Below, one piece after another: positions 45,218 to 57,200 of a stretch of 64,000 nt of DNA (its first letter is position 1; each line of letters starts with the position of its first letter). The notes beneath the pieces were generated by a model. The model had not been told where the DNA came from. It did not search any database and saw nothing but the letters and a program-made list of their open reading frames with translations. The DNA comes from Cryoendolithus antarcticus (Eukaryota > Ascomycota > Dothideomycetes > Cladosporiales > Cladosporiaceae), in the NCBI GenBank assembly GCA_002077065.1, contig NAJO01000073.1, positions 1-64,000 on the forward strand, read 5' to 3'. The position numbers and the translations under genes were made by a program.

Positions 45218-46365
45218 TTAAGCTGCAATCTTGTAAACCAGCTTCTCAGCACTAACCTTCCCCTCCTGCTGCTCCTTGAAGCCCTTCAGAATATCGTCAA
45301 TCCCTCCCATCTCCCTAGCCTTATTCGGCTTCACCTTGCCCCTCTGAAGCAGTTCTGGCAACAGACTACACCACTTCTCCCAGACCGCCTTATCCTCAGG
45401 CGTCTTCTCCTTCACGTTGTCGAAGATCTTACCGTAAGGTAGCGCGCGGTCGAAGACGGTATATACAATCGTGCTCTCGATCTTCGCCTTTGAGTTTACA
45501 CTCGTGACAGCCTCGCGAACAGCGCCGATGGGCAGGATCGTGACGATGTGGCCGCCCTTCGTGGGGGATAGAGCTTTGGCTACGGACTCGGGCGTGCCCT
45601 TCTCGGCGATGCAGTCCATGGCATGCTCCAGGTTGTCGTGGGAAAGTTTGCGGACTTGCTCTGGCCAGTCTGCATCGTTGTAGTCTACGACAGCGTCTGC
45701 ACCGAGGGACTTGAGGGTTTCATGGTTCTTCTTTGAACCTGTGGCTATCACGAAGGCGCCAGACAGTTTTCCCAATTGCACAGCGTACAGCCCGACGGAA
45801 CTCGTGCCTCCGTTGACGAGGAAGGGGAACGATGACTTTGCCGCTTTGCTTGGCTCGGGCATGGCGAGGCGTTGGAACATTGCTTGGATGGCTGTAGCGA
45901 TCGGCAAAGGGACGACGGAGGCATCGGCGTAGGAGATGCTGTCTGGGATGGCGTATACAAGCGAAGCCTCGACAACAGCGTACTCGGCGAAGACTCCCCG
46001 AGTTGGCTCAACAGCGGTGCCCTGCACAAACCCAGAGACTCTCTGACCGTTACGCCAGTGAGAGCCATTGGTGTCTGCTACTTCGCCAGCAAAGTCGCAG
46101 CCAATGATGCGGCCTGGAGGTACGCCGGCCATGGCTTTCCAGTCAGTGGGGTTCTGGCATTGAGGTCAGCGGAGGCATTGGCTGAGAAGGGACAACATCG
46201 CGGTACCTGAGCAACATAATGGATCTTGACGAGAATTTCGCCTTCCTCTGGCTTCGGCACGTCGGTCTCTTTGATCTCTGCTGTCTTGCCTTCGACAGAG
46301 ATGAGAGCCTTCATTTTGTTCGGAACATTGGTTGGAGCGTTCTTGGCTACAGACTCGGAGACCAT
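45218..46365 (-). CDS. MDR-family zinc-independent reductase, TOXD/enoyl-reductase-like (364 aa)
   Basis: An NAD(P)H-dependent medium-chain dehydrogenase/reductase. Exons are 46365-46207 and 46153-45218; the 53-bp intron in phase 0 joins IHYVAQ to NPTDWKAM, the normal VQLNPTDWK junction of this family. The GroES-like half has MKALISVEGKTAEI, RIIGCDFAGEV and GVFAEYAVV. The Rossmann half has FPFLVNGGTSSVGLYAVQLGKLSG, VIATGSKKNHETLKSLGADAVVDY and GGHIVTILP. The cysteine set for structural zinc is missing, as in quinone- and enoyl-reductase-like members that include TOXD-type proteins. Such enzymes occur in secondary metabolism, but no polyketide synthase or other cluster gene is nearby, so a stand-alone reductase is more likely. 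The ATG at 46365 (MVSESVAKN) was chosen; the frame further upstream has no ATG. Confidence 0.9.
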
Positions 46366-48326
46366 GTTGAGCGTTGCGATCACTTGCTTGATCTTGAGAA
46401 TAGAGACGGACTGGTATTTGGAAGGTAGATCGAGACTCAATACTTATCTTGTGAAACTGTGCAAGCTTGTTCTGGCATTTATAATGTGCGTGGATGAGGA
46501 AGGAGATATCTCGGGTCGTCATACCATGATCATGGAAGGAGCTCGGAGTTCATGGCAGTTGTTTCGACGTCACTTCCGGGATCGTCACCTCACTTGCATC
46601 TTTGTCATCACTTCATTCCCCATCACTGAGGTGTGCTCTCAATGAGCGTGCGTAAGCAAGAGCGCGAGTCCCCAGTACCGGCAGCATGCTCGTTACTCCG
46701 GAGCGACGAGCGCGATGTAGGCCTCTCATCAACACCGCTTGCCAATGCTGACCCATCATGGACAACACCCAGCAAGACCGGCGCGGCGTCCAGCCTCATT
46801 GGGGGACACATCTGAGAGACTAGATCCCTGCGATACTTAGGAGTGATAACTCAGCGAGCCAAGGTCACACGCTGATCCTCTCACTCGAGACCCGCAACGA
46901 TAGCATATAAACGATCGAAGTGCTAGCCTAGACAGGGAATTAGCTGACCGTTACGCGCTTTCACCGCTGAACAACCAGGTATGGGCCTGGCATATATTCC
47001 CTTTTGCGCCTCAAATGTGGGAGATCCGTGTTCGATTTGCGATTGTGCAAGCCGGTGACTGCCCCGAGATACTGTACTTCTCTGATCCAGTCAGTATCAC
47101 GAGTGTGGTCAGTGAATGACCCATGAAGCTCCGAGTCTCCGGTATTTTTCCCGCGATGTTGCGTGGAAGTTTGCGTTGTCAGCCTCCAGCTCACGAGACA
47201 TGTCCTGCAGTGCGATTCACACCGCTGATAAGTCTCACTCGCATCAGCGATACCTAGTCTATGCTACTGAGTCGCTGGAAGCATCTACAAGTCGCGCCTG
47301 CGGAATGTAGAAGACCTTACAGTGCACTGAGAATGGCGATTGCACAATAGCAGACGGAAGCTACATGTTTGTTTCGCGACTTGTCAATGAGTCTCGCTGA
47401 GCCGTCCAGGTATCCAACACGATACTACTTCTGCTAACGTCTCAACTGAATGCTTTTGCGACGAGCCCATACAAGTACGAGATCTCGCATTCGGATTGCG
47501 CTTTTCGCGACCGCAACCAGCAATGACTTCGTCATCGTAGTCGATAGAGCCCAACATGTCTGTCGACAGTGGTCAGCAACATTGCACACCCCGCCTGACA
47601 AAGGCCTATCTTAGCGCTTTCCTCGAGACAGGCAGTCTCCGCGTGCCGACCTCCCGTCCAGCATGGCTGCTATCACGACTGCTCTAGCCTACCATCGCCG
47701 ATACCGTCTTCTGCCACTGATGAACTGCTTCCATCGATGCTGACCAGATAGTGGTATTGTTAGAATCCATATACGACACTCAGGAGGAAGTCACCAAGGG
47801 ATAGTAGCTGAACACCATCAATTATGGTAGCCCTGGCGTCGGCCGGGCGTCCCTTTAGCAGTCAGTGGGGTAGTGGTATCTTGATCGGCCACAAGGACAC
47901 GGGATCGACAAGAACCCGGACTCGAGTGGCGACTTTTTGCGAGGACGGCAGGGGCACACGTTGTTTGGGACCCAATGGAGTCGATTAGCATGGTCATCAT
48001 CAATCCCCACTCAGCTCGGCCGCGATCCAGCCAGACTTTCAAACGCCGCGCACACATCGATCAACCTGCTTGTGCCTTACGTCTTCGTTGACCGTACCCC
48101 ATGCACCACTGCACAATCCAGCTTCTGGAATACGTTTAAGTTTTGTGACTAGCTCAAGCCTAGGTCTGCAGTGCAATCGCTCTCATGCCGTTGACGCCGC
48201 AATCCACAGGTGAGTACAAAAGGTGACTATGAGTACAGGAGCGCCCGGGACAGCATTCATTACATTCTCCAAAATCGATTGTGTCTCTGTTATTTCGCAC
48301 ATTTGTCCCTTGACTTGCGGGCGTTA
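46366..48326. other. gene-poor stretch, no confident gene
   Basis: About 1.96 kb. A TATAAA-like ATATAAACG occurs at about 46905 but no gene follows it. Short frames on both strands look random. The first exon expected for the M35-like relic downstream is not recognisable here, so it is lost or too diverged to see. Confidence 0.45.
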
Positions 48327-48680
48327 GGTCTTATCACAGACACAACCTACGGCGCTCAGAATTGTATACGTCTCGCCGCCGGTCCAAGTAGCCACACTGC
48401 TTTTGTGAATGCCGATTAATATACTTGGTTTGCGAGGTAAGTCCTAGTGCCTGAAGCAAGATCTGAGCGTTCACAGCGACGCGTACTATACCAGGGGTAA
48501 CTCCAACTCCGCAAGGCTGACAACGCAGCTTCTGCCTCTCCGTACCAAACGCATGGCCAGACAAAGCTAACTTTGATGAACTCACTGTCTGCGGCCGCAA
48601 ATTCGACTTTCCGGATCCCGTGCAAAAGGACTTCGATGAGACCGGGCTAAAAGTACTCTTCAGGTCGAGTAAGTCCCGAA
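48327..48680 (+). pseudogene. fragment of an M35-like metalloprotease gene, copy 1
   Basis: A relic of the second exon of the gene at 49318. It starts after an AG at 48326-48327 with the same phase as the other copy, then reads LITDTTYGAQNCIRLAAGP, then FVNAD, a TAA stop (48417-48419), then YTWFA, and a donor GTAAGT at 48437. DTTYG fits the DxxYG part of the M35 (aspzincin) GTxDxxYG motif, and NADxYTWFA is typical of these proteases. After a 40-bp gap the frame reads DAYYTRG, and near 48570 ELTVCGRKFDFPDP recalls VCGRTFDLPE of the other copy. The stop codon and absence of exon 1 show this copy is dead. Confidence 0.55.
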
Positions 48681-49317
48681 ATACGTCCTCAGCCATCTCC
48701 ATCATGAGCAACTGGTCGTAGACTGATTTGTGATCGAGCAGGAGCTACAACTCGGCGGCCAGCGTTGGATGTGCCGCTGGCTTGTGTGCGCCGCAGCCAT
48801 GGGAGCAGTTCTGGAAGAGTTGCAATGATCAGTCCACTGCATTGTGCATATGACGGGAAGATGTGAACAGATGCTCTCGCGGGAAGCAGGCCATCGGCTG
48901 GATGTGGAGACGGGCCTAGATCGCAATTGGCTCTTCACTGTGCACCAATACAACATGCTCGCCATGAACGACGATACAGCAAGGAGTGCTTCTTACGTTT
49001 CAGATGCGTCTAGAGGCGGAGGTGGCTCAACTCCAAGACCTGTCTATGAGATGATCTGCGACCGTTAATTTGTCGACTAATTGGGTTTGAGGACATGTTG
49101 GTTCTCTCCACTGCCAGCTCGTCGATTGGGGATCTTACTACTTGTCAGAGCAGTCCGCAAGATTGATGCGTAGACAGTGACTCCGGGCAAGCGGAGAGGC
49201 AGTGTCAAGTCTTCTTCTTCTTCTTCTTCAAATCCTCCAACGCATGCCGAAGTTCTCGCCTCTTGTCCCCGTTGCTATCAACTTCGACAACCCCAATCGC
49301 CTGTGTTCGATGCCGGT
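48681..49317. other. intergenic, no gene seen
   Basis: About 640 bases between the two M35-like copies. It holds a short CTT microsatellite at 49210-49229 and otherwise no recognisable element. The promoter of copy 2 should be here. Confidence 0.45.
49210..49229 (+). repeat. CTT trinucleotide microsatellite
   Basis: About six and a half perfect CTT units, lying roughly 90 bases before the ATG of the M35-like gene copy 2. Confidence 0.85.
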
Positions 49318-50397
49318 ATGTTTCCCATACGCTTCCTCTTCTTCGCCCTGGCGGCTGCCCTCGTCTCGGCTTCACCAGAATCTGCAAAGTGTGCACGAGT
49401 ATATCCGACCGCGATACCCTCGCCATACCCGACCTCACCTCACGCAAACGAATTCAGCTACCGCGGCTATAATGAGAGCACGAATGGCGACATTAACGAG
49501 CGACAGGCTATACATGATGCGTTCGCCGATCTGCCTCCGATGCTCGCGGCAGCTATTGCATCCCTTCGAGATCTCAACGATGATACCTACAACCGTTACT
49601 TTCCCATGTTCCTGGGCGAGGCCAACTCATCTCTCTACGATACGCCACTCTACGGACGCAGCTACGTCGAGGGCGTCTTCGGGATGCTGATTGATGCGGA
49701 TTCTGAGCCGCTAGCACTCAAGCCCTTAACAGCCAAGTTCAAGAACGAGCAGGACGTGGGTTGCTGTTGCGGCAACGGCGCTGCCGCTTGCTTCCTCCTT
49801 GGAGCTAATAGTTTCAATGTCTGCCCTGCGCTGTTTGAAGAAACTGCTCGTGCGTCTGCAGTGAATTGCACCGAACTTGGTGACCAGACGTCATGGCACA
49901 TGGACTCTATTACCTCGACTTTACTGCATGAGTTCATGCTCTCTGATGAAGTCGGTGGGAAAGCTCCATCGAGCGCGGGTGAGTGACTACCCTTCCTGTC
50001 ACGCTATGTCTCTTTACGATGGAGGTACTACCTATCCAGCCAGGGCGCATCATAGACGTTGCCTATCATCCCGACAACTGCGCGCGCCTTGCTGCCGGTC
50101 CCGAGGGCCAGAAAGCATTCATCAACGCCGACTCGTATTCCGACTTCGCCTCTGTAAGTCCAACGCTCCGAAGTGTGGTGTCTGCAGCGATCGGCAACTG
50201 ACGACTACTAGAAATGCATACTACAACCATGGTACAATTTCCAGACACTACCTGATACGCGAATTCTCATCACTAGTGCCTCGACCAGTACACTGACATT
50301 CTTCGCAGTCTGTGGTCGCACATTTGATCTTCCAGAGAGTGCGTATGAGGACGTTGCCATTCGCAGACGGCGTAGGAGTAGACAAACGAAGAGGTGA
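49318..50397 (+). CDS. degenerate secreted M35-like metalloprotease, copy 2 (possibly a pseudogene)
   Basis: Exon 1 (49318-49978) starts with a signal peptide (MFPIRFLFFALAAALVSA) and encodes about 220 residues with Cys-rich GCCCGNGAAACFLL. Exon 2 (50044-50153) follows a 65-bp intron and reads IIDVAYHPDNCARLAAGP, then AFINADSYSDFAS. Both zinc motifs are damaged: HExxH reads HEFML (49927-49941) and DxxYG reads DVAYH. Exon 2 is 110 bases against 109 in copy 1; the extra base puts the next exon, NAYYNHG, out of frame after the 58-bp intron. Read literally, exon 3 runs 50212-50397 and ends in an Arg/Lys tail unlike the family, for 318 residues in all. Further exons up to about 50680 are possible but not resolved. 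It is either a dead secreted homologue or a young pseudogene. Confidence 0.5.
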
Positions 50398-51253
50398 GCA
50401 CCCAAAATTCCCAGCACATCTCCAAACACTTCTTGACAGATCGGCCAGCGGGTACATTCCTGCAACGACACAGTGCGTCGAAGAAGAGACTGAGCTCTCG
50501 GCAACGTGAGGTACGATCGATTGCTGTGCTTTCATCGGACGTGCACGCATGCCGTTGGCTCCGCAAGTCTGATCTTCCGGAGGTCCCTAAGGCAGTCTTC
50601 GGTTGTCCCGAAGTCGAGTTGCTGGCATCGCCGGAGTGCAACGCCACCTTCAGCGACAATGCTCTTGCTGGCGTGTGAAGGGCGACGCAGACTGGGGAAG
50701 ATCATGCAAGTGGAAGAAAGGCGGATAGTCGCATGCCGGTGAAGGGGTTACGGCTGATCGAAGGGTATTGAACGGTTGTAAGCCTGTCCATCGAAACATT
50801 CGGGTTTCTCATGATTACCCGTACATTCATATTCGCCGAAGCATGTGGCAGCGTTTACCGCGTGCGAGCAGCGTCGTTTCCTTACTTCCAGAATGTCGAT
50901 GCTGTCGCGTGATTGTCTGATCGAGTAGGGCGCGTAGACTCCATGTGTGCACCTTACTTAGTGAACCGTGCACGGACGTCATATGTTGGAAAGCGCGGCA
51001 TCAGGCACCTTTGGCAGTCACTAATCGCATACTTTACCTATCTTGTTACTTGATCTGTCCCTGCCACGAGTACTATCTTTGCCCTGTCTTATCCTGCTCA
51101 CCATGCCTTATATCCCGTCGTGGCAAATGCTGACAACGACGGCTTAATCATCACCGCATCGACTTTCGAATCGACCTACCCACTACATCCAAGCCAGATG
51201 ACTTGAACTTCATCCTCCCACTCGCCAGTCACGGCAACAATCACAACTTCGAC
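50398..51253. other. 3' remnant of the M35-like gene and UBR1 promoter region
   Basis: The frame ending at 50678 has CPEVELLASPECNATF, which could be a lost C-terminal exon of the M35-like gene, but I cannot place splice sites. From about 50,700 to 51,253 there is no coding signal; this should be the UBR1 promoter and leader. Confidence 0.4.
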
Positions 51254-54200
51254 ATGGTCTCCGCACCGCACTCCAGCGAAGCCCGCCTGGCCAGCGTTCT
51301 GCTCTCACTACCCGCCGGCTACCTGAATCGCTACACCCCCACCACCGATGCAGTTCTCCGCCAGCACCTCTTCCACTCCCTCGCCGCCTACAACTCCGCC
51401 TATCTTCCACTGTTCTTTCCCTCTGGCCCGCCACCGCCCTCATCGTCCGAGCCATGGAGTCTCCGCGACGCCCAAGGAGCCCAAGACGGCGCGGAGTATA
51501 TGCCATCTGCCCGCGGCGCTGCTTGTGGGCACATCTTCAAGAGCGGTGAGAGCACGTATAGCTGTAAGACCTGCGCCGCGGATGAGACGTGCGTGCTCTG
51601 CTCGAGGTGTTTCGAGGGCAGCGAGCATGAAGGCCACATGGTCTACGTGAGTGTGAGTCCGGGCAACAGTGGATGCTGTGACTGCGGGGATGCGGAGGCT
51701 TGGAAGAGGGAGGTGCGATGTTCAATCCACTCTGCTGCCTCTGAGCAGGGGCATGGAAAGGAGAGGGAGCATGTGGGGCAAGGCACAGGGAATGAAGTAC
51801 CAGAGGAGGTCAGGAGGGCTGTGAGGATGACGATCGCAAGATGTCTGGACTTCATGTGCGACGTCTTCTCCTGCGCGCCGGAGCAGCTGCGGCTGCAAAA
51901 GACGGAGGAGTCAGTTCGAGAGGATGAGAGGAGAGCACGGCTATCGCCTGCCATGTATGGTGGTTCGGACGTGACGTTAGGCGAGCCGGAGTTCTCGGTC
52001 TTGCTCTGGAACGACGAGAAACATACTGTACGAGATGTGCAGTATCAAGTCGCGAAAGCTTGTCGGACGACGAAGACGATCGGCATGCAACGGGCATATG
52101 AGGTCAACGACACTGGACGAGCAGTAGTGCACAGCTCCACAGATGTCGCGGACTTGGTGCATATGGCCAAGGTGCTCGAGCAGATCAAGATCACAGTCAC
52201 AGTACGATCAGCCCGCGACACCTTCCGAGAGCAGATGTGCGAGACGATCGTCGACTGGCTAGGCGATATTGCAGGATGCTCGGTAGGTTCTGATGGGCAG
52301 TTGCTCAGGAATATTATCTGCGAGGAGTTCCTCCAACCATGGCGCATGGGTAGCGAAGCGAGTAATATGGACATCGGGCAACAGGGGATTGATGATCATG
52401 AAATCGACGAGACTAGGAAGCTAAAGAGTCAGTACCGTAATTTCCTTCACGGCATGCCCGCTGGCACGGGCGTCACACGATTTCAGGTCGAGCAAGACGA
52501 GGACGAGGATGGTGAGGACTATGAGGATGATGATGAAGAGGACGAGGACGAGGACGATGATATGGACATAGACACGATGGAAGCCGAGATCGACGACATT
52601 AGAAGAGCCGCCGATGCTGCGATAGAAGCGGACGAGGCGGCTCTGCAGGCCGGTACTGCAGGCATGGACATTGACTTGAGCGGAGATGATGAGGTCACGG
52701 GAGCGCGCGAGGCTACCATGGCTGGCTACCCACCGCCACCACCGCCGCCTCCGGGTCCAGATACTGCAACGCCCAGGGGTCAGCGCAGAGGAGCATTTCG
52801 ACTGATCATGACGCCGACCGAGAGTGAGGAGGGCGATCTCGAGGCGACGTCTGTGGAGGTAGAGCCCGCGGAGTCTGTAAAAGCGCCTTACGGCAAGATG
52901 CCGAAGACACCAGCCCAGACCCGCAAATCCAAGCCGAAGCGACCTCAGCCTACTAGTAGGCATTGGCTGGTGACGCCGGATGCATTCCAGGGTCCTCGAC
53001 CGGCTGAGCCCTCAGAGGATCTATGGCAGCGCGTGCGATTGGACTGGCTGATACTATACGATCTACGACTGTGGAAGACGCTGCGAGTAAAGCTGCGACA
53101 CATGTACATCACGAATGTGGCAACGATACCTCACTTCAAGCGCATACTAGGACTACGTTTCGCTGGTTTGTACACACCCCTTGCGGAGCTGTATCTGGTC
53201 GCAGATCGCGAGCCGGACCATAGTGTCATCAATCTCAGCGTGCAGATGCTAACGACACCGTCGATCACCGAAGAGGTCGTCGAGCGTGGCAACTTCTTAA
53301 CAAATCTGATGGCGATACTGTACACGTTCCTCACCACGAGACAAGTCGGCTACCCTATGGATGTCGGACCTAGGGCTGTGCTGGCCTTCGATGCAGGATC
53401 TGTGACCAACCGGCGGATGTTCCACTTCTTCGTCGACATGCGCTGGCTGTTCCAGTCAGAGTTCATACAATCGAAGATGCGCGCGGAACCGCAGTATCTG
53501 CTTCAAATCCTGGATTTGGTGAAGCTACATCAAGGCTTGTGTCCCAATGTTAGGGCGATGGGCGAGCATGTTGAGTACGAGTCCGACGCTTGGATCAGTG
53601 CAAGTCTTATCATCAAGGAGGTGGACCGCCTTTGCAAGGCCGTCGCTTCGTCCTTTAAGGCGAGCACCTTTGAGGCTGCCTCGCAACTTCAGCGCGCTAT
53701 ACGCACTGTCGGTCAGATGACTATGATCAATTCTTTCGGCTATGAGAGGAAGCGATTTACCGCACACGAGATGAGAGATGACATGGCCTGGCACGATACC
53801 GGACCCTACGATGAAAGTGGCCAAGTCTACAGCGTCCCCAAATTCGTCGTCCAAGCCGAATACATGAGCTTCCACCACCCGCTCCACTACCTCCTCTCCT
53901 GGCTCCTTGAGCACGCCAAGTCCATGGACCGCGATGAAGTTCGCAACCTCTTGCACTTCACCTCCTCAGACCTCAAGGATCCTTGGACTCACGCGCGCAC
54001 AGCCCCAGCGCCCACAACACTCACGTCCGACGAGCTCCTCTGCAGTATCTTCGATCATCCGCTTCGCGTCTGCGCCTGGCTGGCGCAGATGAAAGCTGGC
54101 ATGTGGGTCCGCAACGGCATCACACTCCGCCACCAAGCACACACCTACCGGAGCGTGTCGCACAGGGATATAGGCTATCAGCGTGACCTGTTCATGATCC

Positions 54201-57200
54201 AAGCTGGTCTTGCACTTTGCGGCTCCGAGCACGAGAAGCCCGGCGAGCGCTTCTTAGCGCAGATCATCGACCGCTACCAGATGGGCAAGTGGATCAAGGG
54301 TGACTACTCCGCCATCGAAGGCATCGAAGAGACGCAGCAGATCGATGTGCTAGAGGATATGTACCACCTCCTCATCATCGCTTTGTCAGAGCGAGGGAAT
54401 CTGCTGGGCAACGCGACGGACGAAGTGAGTGATGAGATTATCCAGCACGATGTTGCGCATGCGTTGTGCTTCAAGCCACTGTCGTATTCTGACCTCAATA
54501 CTCGCGTTACGGAGAAGATTGCGGATAGTGAGCCCTTTCAGCGCGTGCTGGAGTGCATGACAACCTATCGCGCGCCAGAGGGATTGTCGGACACAGGGAC
54601 TTTTGAGCTTAGGGCTGAGTACGCTGAGCTCGTGGACCCTTACTTCGCCCATTACTCACGCAATCATCGAGAGGAGGCGGAGATGCTAGCGAGGAAAGTG
54701 GTTGCAAAGAAGAGCGGCAAGAGCGTGGAGGACGTGGTCTTCGAGCCACGACTACTTGATCTGTCGGGGACCTTGTTTGAGGCTCTGCCAGCCGTCACGA
54801 GAACGCCGTTGTTCGCGACGACTATCGCTGCGGCGTTGCAGTATGCGCTTACACCACGACCAGAGGCGACGAAAGTGCCTGCGACGAGGGTGGAGACTTT
54901 CTTGCACATGGTGCTGCATCTTGTCGTCATCGCTGTGCTTGAGGATGAGCGGATCGAAGAGGAAGGCTTCGTCGAGCTGGCAGTGTCGAAGGAGCACAAA
55001 GTCGCACCAGGCCAGTGGCGTACGATCGTGTCGCTGCTCGTGGGCTTATCGGAGATGGCTGAGTACGGTTCCTGCATGCCGTCGATCAAGCACATCTTGC
55101 GCAAGATGCAAGTCCGTAGACCTGAAAAGCTGATGGCTGCTATCGGGCCTGCAGCTGCGTCATTCGCGCTACTAGACCGGAACGACACTGGCTCGCCGGC
55201 TTCGTTCTCTGCGGAAGACAAGGAGAAGAGGAAGCAAGAAGCTGCAGCTCGTCAAGCCCGCGTGATGGCCAAGATGAAGGAGCAGCAGAACAGCTTCTTG
55301 CAAAATCAGGGTCTCTCAGGATTCGATAGTGACGAGTTCGAAGACATCGAGGACGATATGTCGCTCACGTCAGAGACACCGAACCTTGAAGAGAAGCGCA
55401 AGACAAGGTCCTTCCCAACAGGCACCTGCATCCTCTGCCAAGAAGAGACCGACGATCAGCGCCTCTACGGCACCTTCGCCTTCATGGGCGAAAGTAATAT
55501 CCTCCGCTCCACCCCCACAAATGACCCAGACTTCGTGCAAGAAGTCCTAGACCTCCCTTCCAGCCTCGACCGCTCGGCCGAGCACCTCCGCCCTTACGGC
55601 GTAGCTGGCAAGAACAAGCAGCTCGTCCAGAAGACATCCAGCTCTGGCGAAACGCAGACCTTCGAACGCCAAGGTCTCTCCAAAGGCTTCCCACATGCGC
55701 AGCACAGCACCAAGGGTCCTGTATCGACGACTTGCGGGCATATGATGCATTTCAGCTGCTTCGAGAACTTCATCGCCGCGACTCAGAAACGGCAGGCGCA
55801 GCAAATCGCACGCAGTCATCCGGAGACCATTGCGCTGAAGGAGTTCATCTGTCCGCTTTGCAAAGCGCTAGGGAATACGTTTCTGCCGATAGTGTGGACG
55901 GAGAGGGAGTGTGCTGCTGAGCATGAGTTACATGCTGCGCCAGCGTTTGGGGATTGGCTTGCCACTGATGTGTCCAAGCACGGCCCTGATCTGGTCTTGC
56001 TGGAGGACATTGCTCATGACACGCCGGAGTATCATCAGTATGCTGCGGGGAGTATGCAGCGTGCGGCTGCGTATATCAGGGCGTCGTTTTCGCCTAGCTT
56101 GGCGACTTGTCTGAGCGTCACGGGACCGGCACAGACAGGCCAGGCGTCTGTTCGTCCCGATACGCGGTCTAGCTTCCGGCGATCTCTTAGTCTGGGCTCG
56201 CTGTTTAGGACTAATAGCCGCAACAGTGCGCCGCCAATGGACCAGGATGCTCCAATCGCCGCTGGCGATGGCGCGAGGCAGGTTGAGCTTTCGAAAGCGT
56301 ATCTGCGTCTCCTCGAGACGATCAGCGCCAATGGTCTCGGTGGGATCGAGGAGTTGCCTGCCGGCTCTGCGTCGCCAGTACTTGCGCTGTCGCGTGCGTT
56401 AGGCTACTCGATCAGTGCCGTGGAGATTCAGCATCGTGGGACTAATAGCGACGCTCTGGCAACCTCACTCCTCAAGGACCTATCGGAGCAAACGGTCATG
56501 CATTTGAGGATTCTGTCGGAGACGACGGAGAGCTATGCAGCTTTCCACACGGTGTGGCGCAGCACTAAGGGCACTGAGGCGATGGCGCACAGGCAGACCA
56601 TCATGGAGGCTCAGCTCTTCGGCGATGAACCCCAGCCGGGTATGTCGTGGGCGAGGGCGACAGCGAAGATCCCCGCTCTCTTCGAAGAGGACAATTTCCT
56701 CTTCCTTGCCGACTGGCTAGCGATTGTTGACCCAAGTGTCGCGGAGGCTACAAGCATGCTGCAGCTGCTGTACTGGGCTGAGGTTGTCAAGGTCGTGACC
56801 ATGTACCAGCAAGTTGTTCTGCAGCCGGACTTCCCCAACTCGCAGAATGGAGTGCAGCCTAGCGATGCTTTCGCAAGAGCAGTCTACGCCATCTCAGTGA
56901 CAGGCGCTTCGGCTTCGCCGTTGCGGCTGCCCTACCACACTGTTCAGCTACAGCAGCTGCGCATACTGGTCGAGAAGTACACGCTTGCTTTCCTGCGCAA
57001 GAGCATCATCCTCATGCACGTCCGCTATGGTCTCGACTTCGACTGCCCCTACAACATCGATCCAATGACTTCCGAACTCGACCGCCTGACCCGGCTCCTC
57101 CACATCCCCACACTAGAAGACGCATTCACCCTCTACACCTCCGACACCACCTCCAGCACAGTCCTCCAACGACTCACCCACCGCTGGATCTCCGAAGCCG

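Noticed and set aside
52421..52963. 180-codon minus-strand frame opposite UBR1
   Set aside because: It is antisense to the acidic run; the translated Ile/Val/Leu run comes from the GA-rich repeat, not from a membrane protein.
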